In this document: one piece after another, positions 49,352-61,600 of the stretch
Layout: each line of letters begins with the position of its first letter
How positions within the stretch are numbered: position 1 is the first letter of the stretch
Assembly: GCA_013365325.1 (NCBI GenBank)
Contig: JABVXV010000176.1
Location: 1-64,000, forward strand
DNA length: 64,000 nt
Direction: 5' to 3'
Source: Dipetalonema caudispina
Lineage: Eukaryota > Nematoda > Chromadorea > Rhabditida > Onchocercidae
The notes under the pieces: generated by a model
What the model saw: the letters and a program-made list of their open reading frames with translations, nothing else
Told to the model about the DNA's origin: nothing
Databases searched by the model: none
Translations under genes and position numbers: made by a program

Positions 49352-52300
49352 CTTTCTTCTTTGGTCTGTTCCTCTCTTTTTTTTCTTATCCTTCCAAATG
49401 TTACAGTTTTGCATTATTTAAACTAGTTTTCATCTGGTCTTCTGTACATTATTGATATTATTGACAACGACGTTAATGAAATGGACCGAAACACAGCGTC
49501 TTCGTGAATTTTTTTTTTTTCAAAGAAATATGGAAGTTGTATTTCGAATCTCTTTTTTGGAATTCTCAAGTATTTATCAGGGATTTTCCGGACACTAATT
49601 TCCTACATCTCTTGTTACTTTGAATCATTCAAGAGGGGCAAAAAAATTGCAGAAAGTCACGTTGAATATTTAGGATTAGTGCCTTAATTATTCTCTCTGA
49701 ATACATATGCGCGAACACACATATATGCACACACAAGAAAGAATCTCATTACATGTGATTTTTTTATGATTTGTTTTTTCCAATCGCATTAGTCGATAAA
49801 ATACCCTTTGAATGTTCTCCGTTGAACAGGAAGATATAAAGCAGCATTTCCGGTTTCCCATTTATGAAGTATGCAGATAATGCGAAGGAATATTGCAGCA
49901 TTTTTCGATCTGAATGCAGTAAAATTCGAATAGCGCGGAGGACGTTAGCATGATCTTCCGATTGTTGTTATTTCGAATCAGTGCATCAGTTTTTACACGT
50001 TATGGAGATACCAAATTACTTGAAAAACCATAGGATGTAAACACCTGCCTGTACTGTTAGTACTCCTAGACATGTGGTGTCGGAAAGTTTTCAGTATGAA
50101 TAATAGCATTATGCTCAAATGTATGCAAAATCATCTCAAGTTTCAAAAATTTGTGAACACCAATCTATGTTTTCAAATTTAAAAATATAGTAAAAGCAAA
50201 ACAAATAATGCCTACACTATTTTGCATATCAGAAGGAATCAATGTAAGATAAGAAAGGATGAACTTTTCTACCCGATAAATTCCAGGACAATCTTTTCCC
50301 TCGAAGTAACTGTAGCCATATGACCAGAAGATACATTAAACTGATAACATTACTGGATGTGACAGGGAACATTTGCATCAAAATATTTCCGTCCTATAGC
50401 TAATCAACTTGTCAAATATATCTCGCATTATAATGGGTGGTATTTCTGGAAAATAAGAAAGTTCTTGTTAATAATTCATGAAGTATCAAGAAATGATATG
50501 TAATACTACAAGGTTTATTCTAATCCTCAGCCGGATTTTTCTCATAATTCTCATTAGTTTGATATCATATTGTAGCCAACATTACCTATTTATTAAAGGA
50601 TTTAATTGCATAATAATTATGAGAACGAACTAATTCAAAATGATGGGTCAGCTAATGCTTGAAGTCATTTTACCGGAAATATTGAATTTTTACATTCATG
50701 TCAATCGGGCAATAATAACATCCTTTAGTATTAGGAAATGAGGTGAGAAATGTTTCTCGTTACTGTTCAAATAATAATTTTTGTTAATATTTTTCTTTAC
50801 TTTTTTAAAGACTAAGATTAAATGTGGGGACGTTGTTAGTTTTGATGCTTAAAAACTATATACCAATGCATGATTTAAATCAAATTGCTAATTAAATAAT
50901 TTATCAACTATAAAAGTAACGAGTTACCGAGTATTGCACTAATCACTATCAATGATTTCATCAGTGATAAGATCCATTATAAAACGAAAATGCACTAGAC
51001 AGATAACACTTATCCGATTATTAATATAACTATTAAATAACATGCTATACATTATCGATATCTTTACTTATTTTGGTATTATTGTTCCAATAATTTTTTC
51101 AACTTTCATTTTGTTTCATAAATTTGGATTTTTTGAAATTTTCTGAAACTGAAAACTGATTAGAACTCTTAAATCTGAAATGGTGATACAATGCTTGAAA
51201 ATAGACATTTAGACTTCTTACATTCAAGATAGGTTATACTCCCAAAAATATTACGTAAATAAAAAATATAAAAATTAGTATTGTATGATTTGTCATACCA
51301 TATGTAAGTAAAAGTAGATATCATATGAATAATAGAATCATATAATCCGTAAATAATGAAAAAGTCATGTAACACGTGAAAATTCATGTAATACACGACT
51401 TTCTTATCACTTTTTTCATCACGTACGTATACGTATAATGTGATTATACGTGAATACAAAAACAATCATATAATATTTTAGAATTTGAAAAGATACAAGT
51501 AGCTGTTACTGATACATATGTAACATATAGGAAACGTTATATTCATAAATATGTACACGTCCTGCTAAGATAATTTATATACACTTGAACATTCACATAT
51601 ACGTAAACATCACGGTTTTTACGTCAATAAAAAAAAAATCCCACTACATTTTTAATAGAAAAATGATACAGAGCTGGTATAATTTTATACGTCTCGAATG
51701 GATTCTTTTTATTTGGCAAATTGACAAGTATTCGTCATTCTGATCACTTTTGGGTTATAATTTTTTTGTTTGTAGGTTGTTGTTTCATATTTTAGAATTG
51801 CAATTTTTTGACTTAAATCACTTTGATGAAATATTTTAGGATTAATAAGAAAAATAATTGATACAATATTTAAATATTCATTAGAGCAACTCTCATTGAT
51901 AGTACCTTTTAGGCATGGCCTGAATATACGGTAGTCTCATAACGCTTCATCATTTACTGTAACTTATCGATCCGTTAGTAGTTAGGATGTTCATATCTAT
52001 GCATGTGTTGCATATTATTTTAGTTAAATCAAAAGAAAAAGAAAAAAAAATTGGTGAATTTTTACTCTAAAATTTTCAGTAATTTTGATTTTGGATCGAT
52101 GTATATTGTGATAATAAATAAAACTTACAGCTCATTCCCGTTGTTTCTCGATCCTTTTTTCCTAGAAATTAGATTAAGTAATAAAATCATGAAGAAACAT
52201 CGAAAAATGTTACATTATCTTCTGGAATTGTATGCAACACGAAATAACGGGACAGTATACGTGGATGTTACGTTGTTTCCAACAAGTCTCTAACATTTTT

Positions 52301-52467
52301 TGTTAGATTTATTAGTACTAAGAGGAATGCTAATTACATCCGAACTGTAAAATCCAATTTTAGTAGAAAAAGGTTTCTCATTTTATATCATTTATTTCAG
52401 CTCGTTTCTTTATACATTCTGATTTGTTTGTACATTTCCTACGAGCAGTTGGCTAAAGGGAATTAAA
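49352..52467. other. Spacer between dlc-1 and daf-41
   Basis: About 3.1 kb. The first part is the dlc-1 3' UTR. The 49906-49994 segment resembles U6 snRNA weakly and is discussed as a finding. A perfect inverted repeat ACGTATAAT-GTG-ATTATACGT lies at 51431-51451 amid several ACGT-rich palindromic motifs (51360-51620). A TTATTTCAG acceptor near 52399 probably marks the start of the daf-41 mRNA. No further gene recognised. Confidence 0.5.
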
Positions 52468-53923
52468 ATGACAAATAGTACGATGGCAACGGCATTGCAT
52501 CCATTAGTTCAATGGGCTCAACGTGATAAACTACTTTATTTGACTATTGAAATTGATAATGTGGCTGATCTCCAAATTACCGACAAGTCTCTTCACGTCA
52601 AGTAAGTTTTTGTTGACTTGATTATTAAATAATAGATGAAATGGTGAGTGGTGGTACGATGGTGTGGTGGATATAGAGCATAGAAGTCACTTCTGCTACA
52701 ATTCTCGCATCGATCGCGTATTGTTGTTTGCGCAGGTCAGACGCTTCAGTAAAGCCGTCATCCAGCATTAGTGCTTATTGCATGCATATCTGATAAACGG
52801 CTAGCCAGTCAGAAAGATTTAAGAAAAGGTGTTTGTCATAAAAATATTTCTTACATTTAATACAATCGTGTCTAATCTTATTTTTTCATGTGTTATGCTG
52901 TATTTGCATTAAAGGGGCACATATGGTGGTAGCAAGGCTGTTTACGAAGCAAGTTTGGATTTTTATGCTGGAGTAAAGACGGACTACCGTAAAATTGCTA
53001 ACGATAGACATTTGGAATTGGTTATCAACAAAGAAACACCACACTGGTGGCCACGATTAGCTAAGAGTAGTGCTAAGGTTCGCTTGTTTTTGCTAACGGT
53101 CCTATTGGAACGTTATGACATTTTGGTTAAAAATTTGGTTTAATTGAAAGAGGATTTACATTTGAGGAGGAAAACAGGTTCATGAAGTGGAATTGAAAGT
53201 GGATAAAGCTATAATGTTCGCCTTTCATCATTTTTGCGTATATGTTTAGCACTGATCTGGAATTTCGCAGTGCTTCTAATGTGTAATGATTATTTCTAAG
53301 AAGTGGGAATTGTTAATCGGTAACATTTCCTCTTTCTTTTTTATAGCTTCCATGGGTGAAGGTTGATTTTAACAAATGGAAGGATGAAGACGAGGATGAT
53401 GATGAAATGAATGGGGGCGATCTCGATTTCCAGAATTATATGTCGAAGTTGGATGCAGGTGGCGCTGGTGCGCCAAATCTGGATGATTTTGACGACGATG
53501 ACGATAAAGATGATGATGATGATGACGGTATGCTTCATTCCTTTTGTCACTGCACTTCATAGCATCATTTGACAATTTATTTTAGAAGTGAGTGCTTTGA
53601 TTGATCATATTTAGCAGTTTTTTTGTTAGGAAATTTTGAACTTTCATTGTAATCTCTCTGGAAAATATAAAAGATGAAAGGTTGATGTATTTTTGGTTGT
53701 ATCCAAAAGTATGTGAAGAAGCATGGGAGGGAATTTTCAATTACAGTTTTTATAAATCCTGGTTTTTCTAGTGCATTTTACAGATATGCCAGACTTAGAA
53801 GATGTCGATGATAAGGAAAGTCTTGATGACGAAGCAAAAGCAGGAGCTGCAGCAGAGGACGAAGAAAAAAAAGATAAGGGTGAAGCTGGTGATAAGAAAG
53901 AAGGGGTTGTGGGGCAGTCGTAA
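52468..53923 (+). CDS. daf-41: Hsp90 co-chaperone p23 (PTGES3, DAF-41)
   Basis: CS-domain co-chaperone that stabilises ATP-bound Hsp90. Four exons: 52468-about 52601 (MTNSTMATALHPLVQWAQRD, LLYLTIEIDNVADLQI, SLHVK); about 52914-53078 (GTYGGSKAVYEASLDFY, HLELVINKETPHWWPRL); 53347-about 53527 (LPWVKVDFNKWKDEDE, then LDFQNYMSKLDAGGAGAPNL and an Asp run); and about 53784-53923 (DMPDLEDVDD, then a Glu/Asp/Lys tail ending GVVGQS). WAQR, the WWPRL motif, FNKWKDEDE and the DMPDLED motif in the acidic tail are p23 signatures shared with C. elegans DAF-41. The start could also be the internal Met (MATALHPL), which is closer to the usual family N-terminus. Confidence 0.96.
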
Positions 53924-56253
53924 ATTACTTTTAATTATCCGTTCCCCTTTTATTTCTTTCACAATGTTTCAAATAATCTTGAATATTAGACCACATTTCT
54001 TTATCTTATGCTAATTTTCATTGATCGACATTAAAAGTTCAATGACGAATTTGTCTATGCTTGTTCTCCTTTGCCGGCGCAAAAATGAGGTCAGTGTTGA
54101 CTCTTGTTTTGACGTCATCAGTTACGTTAATGCTCAGATACTGTTAAACACAATTATATAGAAATGCTTTCTAATAATGAAAAATTGATTTTTGATTAAA
54201 AATTTCGTTTCTATAATGACACTTTTCACTGAGTAGGAGATGAGGACTGAGATCTCAAAATTTTTTTTTTCTTCATTTGTTCTATCATTTCAGTTGATCA
54301 CTTAGTTCCTTAAAATGATTTCAGTTTTTCAAGTTGCCGTTAAGCACACATACAAATATTTTTTGAAATTTTTAATCTGCTTTTAGGCGAGCCATTTGTT
54401 TTGGTCATCTTCATTCAATTTAACGCTTTGAAATGGATTCATTTTTTGTTCCTTTTTAAGCAGTTTTGATATCCTTTCGTTGTCTTAATGTGAAATATCG
54501 GTTTCTTCGATTACTTATTATTATCATATTAATGGAAGTACTTTTTACTCATTTTCTTCCTTTTTTTTTTTAATTTTGTTGAAAATAAAATGTTATTTGT
54601 TGCGAAGCATTATCCATTTTAGTTGAAAGTAAATGCGTGATATAAACACATCATAAAGTATTTGTATTAAAAGAATTTTCAGGTTCATTTCTTTTTTTTT
54701 TTTTTTTGCTTTTTAGGACAGATTAAATTTATTGGAAGCGCTTTGAATCTCCCCGTTCTTTTTTTCCTTACCATCATCTTTCTTCCACTGAATAGTTTGG
54801 GTAGTTCTTAAGTTATTAGGATGAATCTAAATTCTACATAAGGCACGAAATCAATGAATATTTAAGTTTTTCAATTCGGGAAGGGAGAAATTGGAGGAAG
54901 ATTTTTTAACGATAAAAATGAAATATTGTGAACGGGAGAATACCGTTTGGTATAGTGAGATTTTCAATTATATTTGGGTAAAAAACATCAAACCGATGCG
55001 TAGACATAAGAAAAGTACAATTTCTTAAGTATGATTTAAAACATTTGATTTTCATGCTAATAGAAACAAGCATCATTTGTTCTTTTTTTTCTTACTCCAT
55101 ACTGTATCAATACTTGGTTATTATTTTCCATCCAGTAAGCAATTGTTGTAAGTGTTTTTGTCTTTAGTTGTTTCTGAAGAGAAGAGAAAAAGCTAGCTTA
55201 GAGATCTTGTTGTTTATCGTTACTGGATAGCTGAACGATTCCGTTACAGGCCTTTGTTATTATCCAGTATTTTGCGGTAGGAAAGTTAAATTGAATGAAT
55301 CAAGACTTTGGCAAAGTTGTAATGAAGCTATGAAATATTTGAAAAATTCATTGCTATATATCAATATATTCACTCAATTTTCCTTTAGATTTCATTGGTT
55401 ATAAAATTCTGAAAGTGGGGTAATTAATTAAACAAAAGACTAAGATAATAGTACCGGAAAGTAACACTTATTTGTTATTCAGAGTTTCATTATATTGTTA
55501 TCCAAAATGTATGTGATACGATCTATGCCAATAGGTATAAAATTTTTGAAACTATAGAACTAAATGAAATATTATGTTATCCTTATTTTGACTATTTAAA
55601 AGACATTACACGAGTATTTTAAAGTAACAATAAACAAACAAGTAAACAAAAGAATGATATAGACATGGATAATGGATTAGAAAGGATGAATGAATTCGAT
55701 ATTATTATCATTGTTATATTTTATAGATTACTTCATTTCAAGTACAGTTTGTACAAGTATTTCAAGCATACTATTACATTTTTAATTTCTATTACACATA
55801 TTTATCATCTATTTCTTCATTTTCTTTCCTTCCTTCTCCTAAATATTAATTCAAATTTATTTTGCTTTTTCAATAGGTTTCATTTCTGATCTCATCCTCT
55901 ATCATTTAATGTTTATTCGTTGGTTAATTGTACTTCTATCATACTATAAAGTTTACCCATCAAAATACTCTCTCTCTCTCTCTCTCTCCCTCTCTTCCTC
56001 TCCTTCTCCTTCTCCTTTTCCTTCAAATATACTTCCTTTCTTTGATCAACATCATTTTATCGTATTTCCTCATTGCATATCTTTTACGATTGCTGCTAGT
56101 TTCCCCTTTGATATATATATATATATATATGATGACAATAACCGATCGGAAGATAGAATATTTCTACCTCCATCAATAGCTGCTTACTCTATATCCTCTC
56201 TGGCATCATTCCAATAATGGATAGAATTTTAACTATAACTAATGAATGAATAT

Positions 56254-56308
56254 AATGATGATAATGATGATGATAATGATAATGATAATGATAATGATGA
56301 TGATGATT
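56254..56308. repeat. GAT/GATAAT microsatellite
   Basis: About 55 bp alternating AATGAT and GATGAT units. Confidence 0.9.
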
Positions 56309-56985
56309 GGTGTATGTGTCGACTCGTTCGTGATATGGTATGTCTGCATGTGTATGTGTTCGTGTATGTTTTAACATAATCTTGTTGATTTATTTATTTG
56401 TTCATTTGAATTTCATTCGATAAGTTTAGTTTATAAATGTTTTTTTTTTTTTTTCTTACAAATTTTTCTTCTTAATTATGAAATTTTAGTTACAATAGGT
56501 TAAATTGAATTCATTATTTAGCAACAATTAATCAATTATTTTAATATTTAGATTAAATGTTCAATATTTGTTTAAATATTAGGTGTAAAAATTAAATTAC
56601 CATAAAATGATTTTTGATCAGTTTTTGCAAGAAATCTATTAGGATTATTATATCCTTTTAAATTTTATTTATTTTTTAAAAAAAGGATGAAAATTTTTTT
56701 CTCATAGAAATTGCAGATGGATTAATGATTCGTTTCAAAGTTAATGGTGTAAATTTTGATTAGAATAATCTTTTGATAGAAGTAGTAAAAGGCTTTTTTA
56801 TTTGCCTTTTTTCTTGTTTTGACAATCATATTCTTATTGCTTAACTCGCGTTTTTTATTTCCTTCATCTCATTATTGAGACTTCATTAGAGAATAAATTA
56901 AAGTTGAAATATATCTCGAGTATATTGTAAAGATATATGAGAGATTTCAAGTTAGCATACTAATGAAACACGTTTTATTTGTTTT

Positions 56986-56987
<2 letters not shown>

Positions 56988-57017
<30 letters not shown>
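56988..57017. repeat. 30-nt poly(T) run
   Basis: The longest uninterrupted homopolymer seen in the right half of the window. Runs this long are also prone to assembly length errors. Confidence 0.9.
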
Positions 57018-57020
<3 letters not shown>

Positions 57021-58620
57021 TCAATTAGGTAAATTACGACGAATGATGATGAAATCTCTTTTTGTTTAATAGTTGGACGAGTTCATTCATCACATTTAAA
57101 TTGAATGGATAGATATGGTATGATTGGAATATCGTAAAGTTTTGATTGCTTCGAAATATGTATGAGCATTTATGTGAAGTATATATATCGAAATTTTTAT
57201 ATACGTGGGAATTTTTATGGGAATGTTTCAATTTGTTAATGTTTTAAATATGCCGTTGAATGGAAGGTTTTGTTTTGTTTTTTTCCTATTCCCTCATTTT
57301 CTTCTTATTTACTATGTAGTGTAAATGAAAATGGATAGTTTTTGATTCGAAATAGAATATTTGAAAATTTGTTTGAAAAATGTTAAATTTATCTGAACTT
57401 CTAATTGTTGTCGTAAAAGGTGTTCAAGAGGTCAGACAAAATGTACTTTATTTGTGTAAGGCAAATTGTAATAAAGTTTATTGCATTTTTTTTCCCATAT
57501 TTCTTCGTAAATTTACGACAGCAGTTAGAAGTTAGAAGTTGAAAATTATCTTTTTTTTTTTGCATTTGAGATTTGTTTTAAAAATTGAAATTTTAAAGAA
57601 TTAAAATTCGGTATAAGTTTGTAGTAGTTACAGCGCTATATATGAGTCACATCTTGTAGAAGGATTGTAAGGATGATATTTGACATATTTGGTCCCAAAT
57701 TCCAAGTATGTGTCATCTCTTACCTATGCAATACCTTTGCATAATGTAAGGAATTTTTTCTCCTGTTCTACAAAGGATGATTTCGATTTGATTTCCTGTA
57801 GTTTTTATTTATAACTTTTCAAATTTCTTAATTTGTGAACTTTTGATGAAAATATACTAATATAGAGGAATTGATAGGATAGAGATAAGATAATGATGAT
57901 AGATATATGTATGTGTGTGTGTGTGTATTTTGTTATTATTGGTTGTATTATAATACAGAGGACATTTTTAAGGTATGAGAAAGAAGTTATATGCTTGCTA
58001 TAATTATCATCATTCCAATTGCTTCTTATCTTTTCATTTGTTGAGAATTTTTGTTACAAATTGCTGTTTTATTTTTGTATTTCCAATGAATGCAACTAAT
58101 TGTATGGTAAACTTTAAGCACAAAACTACTCATAGCATTTCTCATTTCAAATAACAATTTATAAAATACTTTTTATCAAAATTTTTGGAAAGTATTATTG
58201 ATGTAATGTGGCATCAAATGACATATTATTATGTGTAATTTTCAATTTTGCACATTAAAAATCAACGATTACACTATACCAATATATACCATTTTGGATT
58301 TCATATAAGAAAATGATTCCCATATTATGTGATATTGGAACGATGTGTAAATTTTCTTTTATTATTAGAATACAGTTCAATTTTGTAATGATTAAATATT
58401 ATTAATGATTTAAAAAAAAAGATCCATACAAGCATATATTTCTTGAACCGTTAGAGGTTTCTCACTTTCATTATATCAGGTATTTTATGCAATTTTAATC
58501 CTTACATGTTTTTGATGCTTGCATCTTTCGTTTTGCAATTTTTTTTTTCCTCCTTTAAATTTTGAAATTATTAACTGCATTTTCAGAAGCTAACAATTTC
58601 CACACGACTGCATTTTGTGA

Positions 58621-61600
58621 ATGTCTACTGAGGTAAATTGCGTGAACGGCGGTAATTCAGAAATCCACCATCAGCAACAGGAACCTCTGACGGATGGAAT
58701 GGAAAACGATGTTGTACTAACGACTACACCTGCAAGTGTTAAATCAATTGTAACTGAAGAAACAGATTTCTTTCCGGAGGCTGCTGGTACCAATAGTCAT
58801 CCAGTTGGAACATTATGTTCCTCGTCTGGTCCTGGTTCCGGAAGCAGAAGTCAAAAATCGAAGAAGCGGCAAAACCAAAAAACGTTTAGTTTGATGGATA
58901 TTTTCGATATGCATAAGGGAATTGGAAGTTGGGCTGATGCTGCTGCTGATACTCATACAACCTCCTATTCACCTTCTGCCATACAGGTATGTCATTTACT
59001 GATATTGTCATAACTTACCATATCATTGAATTGATTTTTATGTATAGTAATTTGATTGTCGATTGGAAATAAGATATATTTTTAGTGATTTTTAATTTTT
59101 CGTTTTATCCATTATCAAATATTCCAGGAATCTTCGGAAGCAAAGCAGGTTTCTAATGCAATGCAACGAGCAAGTGCATCACAACAAGGTGATTGGAATC
59201 AATTTCACACTACCGACGGAAATATGCGTCCACCCTCGCTAGGTTTAGATCGAGCAACGCATTCCAGAAATGTGGATTTGGCTAATTTACCGGATAGGCC
59301 ACCATTTGAAGTTAAAGTGGCCAATATTAATTATAAATCCTCTGACAGCGATCTTTTCTATTTCTTCGGAGGTGAAGGCAGTGTAAGTCAACAATTCAGC
59401 TTTATATAATAGTTTATTGAGCAGAAAGTCTAATTTGCAGCTGATGGAAATAGAAATTCTCTCATGATTGACTAAACTAATCAAGATATGGTTTGGCTAG
59501 TAGCATATTGGTTTGAACAGTCCGAGTGGAACACAGAGATATTTGGTTCGATTCTATTATAGGACGTCTGATTTGCTGATGGTTTTCCCATCGCTAAGTC
59601 AGCAAATTTATTACATATGAGTAAATTTGCGTTACAGCAATGGTAAATCATGAGTTCGTCGAGTTTCTGCAACAGTTCACATATGCCAGTATTTGGCGAT
59701 ATGCAACTTTGCGAAACCACTGCTTGTAGGACTTATAGTGATCGAGAGTTAGCTATCTAGCAGATTCTGCTTGATTGCCTTAGTTTGATCACATACAGAT
59801 ACTAATTTCAATCACTGCTACAGTTGCTGAAATTTTTCTTAGTTCATAGTTATAGCAATTGTTTATGGTTGCATTGATAGATTTTCTCAATATTTTCCAA
59901 CAATTTGCAGGTTGTAAATATTCGTTCCGAAGGTCAAGCTGCCAGACGCGGTATTGCTATCGTTTCTTTATCCTCCCAAGAAGCTCTTGTGAACGCTCTA
60001 AAATTGAATAACATGGTAGATTTTGTTTATTTTTTTTTTCCTTCATGGACGGAACAAATTGTTTCTTTGTACTTTTTTTAAAATTATCCGTATCCAAATT
60101 TATAATTGCAGCTGTATGAAGTTAACCCACTGATCATCTCTCTTTTCCTTATTACTGTTTTCTTCTATTCGTTTAATGGGATATAAAACTTCTTAATTAA
60201 TTCTAGTGATTCCAGGAGCTACAAGGTCGTTCGCTGAGGATATCACTTCGAGATCATCAATCTCGGCCACCTTTTGGTAGCGGTAGGATATCCCTTCAGG
60301 ATCATCAGCCTCGACCACCTTTTGGCAGCAGTAATGTAGGACCAAATAATGCTTATGGACACTATAGGAATAATGGTAGCTGTCATGAAGGAGGCTACAG
60401 CACGTTGCCACATCCCCGCCGTGGACCACCACCGGTACCGTACCATGCCTATAATTCAGATGGCCGTGCTAGCCGAGTACCTCTGCAACACTGCTCCTCA
60501 TACCGCGGTCGAGGTCTGTCTTTACTTGAAAACTAACAATCTGATTAATTCGTGACTTATATAAATGGAATCAAATTTTTTTAATGGATTTGCTTCAGAT
60601 AATCGAAGGTATGACTATGACAGTCGTCTATTTCGTCATCCAAAGCCTGGAAATAATCAATTCTCTCCTCGTTTTACGGTTCGTTTATAATTTTCCGATT
60701 TGTTTTACTCAGTTTTTCATCAGATATTCGAATCCCTAAAGTTGAAATTTGGAAATTTTAGAATCGTGGCTCTGATTCATATGGCGTGTCTCCCAGACCG
60801 TCACCACTTAATGAAAATCATTTCTTTCACCATAGTTTGGATATGGAGCATGATGCCGATAAAAGGTAGATTGCATTATTTACAATATATGATAAGATTT
60901 TTTGACACTGCAACCACATTTTCGTTATAAAGGTGTAGTTCACATAGCTGATCAATGAAGTAACAAGATTAGAAGTAATCGTTTCAGAGGTCCTGGACGT
61001 ATTCGAACGGAAAGCGTACGAAGTAATACTACAGATGGTACCGAAAAACATGAAAGACGTAAATTACAATTACAACCTCGGACCAAACCTCTTAATGATA
61101 CTGGAGAAGATTTGCCTACCAGGCCAACCAGTATTTTTGGTCTTGCGAAACCCGTAGATACTTATGAAAAAGAAAAGCAGGTAGATAGTTTTTTTAGCTT
61201 CTAATAGTTAAATTTCAAAGAATTCGAAGTGTGAGAGATTCAAATTTAAAGTGTGATGAATTAAAAATTCGAATTTTGGTTTTAGGTTTTTGTTTGAACA
61301 AAGTTCTACTTATATTCTTTCAGGCGGAAGAACGGCTGCGGCTGGAAAACGAAGCTTTCAAAGCAGCCGAACAACGATCGAGAAAGGTTAGCGACGTAGG
61401 AAGAGCGATGTTTAATCCCCATAGTTTTTGAATTAGTTTTTATATAGTTTAACGAGTTTTGCTGAGAAATATTTCAGTTTTATATTCATGAAAAATATTG
61501 GGTTTTGTGTCTTTCAGAGCAGCGAACGTGCTGTTTCCGTTCCCGCATCTCCCTTACTGATTCATGGACAGGTTCCCGTGATAACTGAATCCGATGATCG

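Larger units (their letters stand above)
53924..58620. other. Long AT-rich spacer between daf-41 and the eIF4B-like gene
   Basis: About 4.7 kb. The beginning is the daf-41 3' UTR. The rest holds T runs (54561, 54700, 56442 and 56988-57017), a CT block at about 55971-56010, a TA run at about 56111-56130, a GAT-rich array at 56254-56308 and a GT run at about 57910-57925. GCATTTTCAG at about 58586, 35 nt before the next ATG, is a likely (trans-)splice acceptor. No gene recognised. Confidence 0.6.

Noticed and set aside
55665..56217. Plus-strand hydrophobic frames downstream of daf-41
   Set aside because: They depend on T-rich and CT-repeat sequence and have no recognisable family signal.
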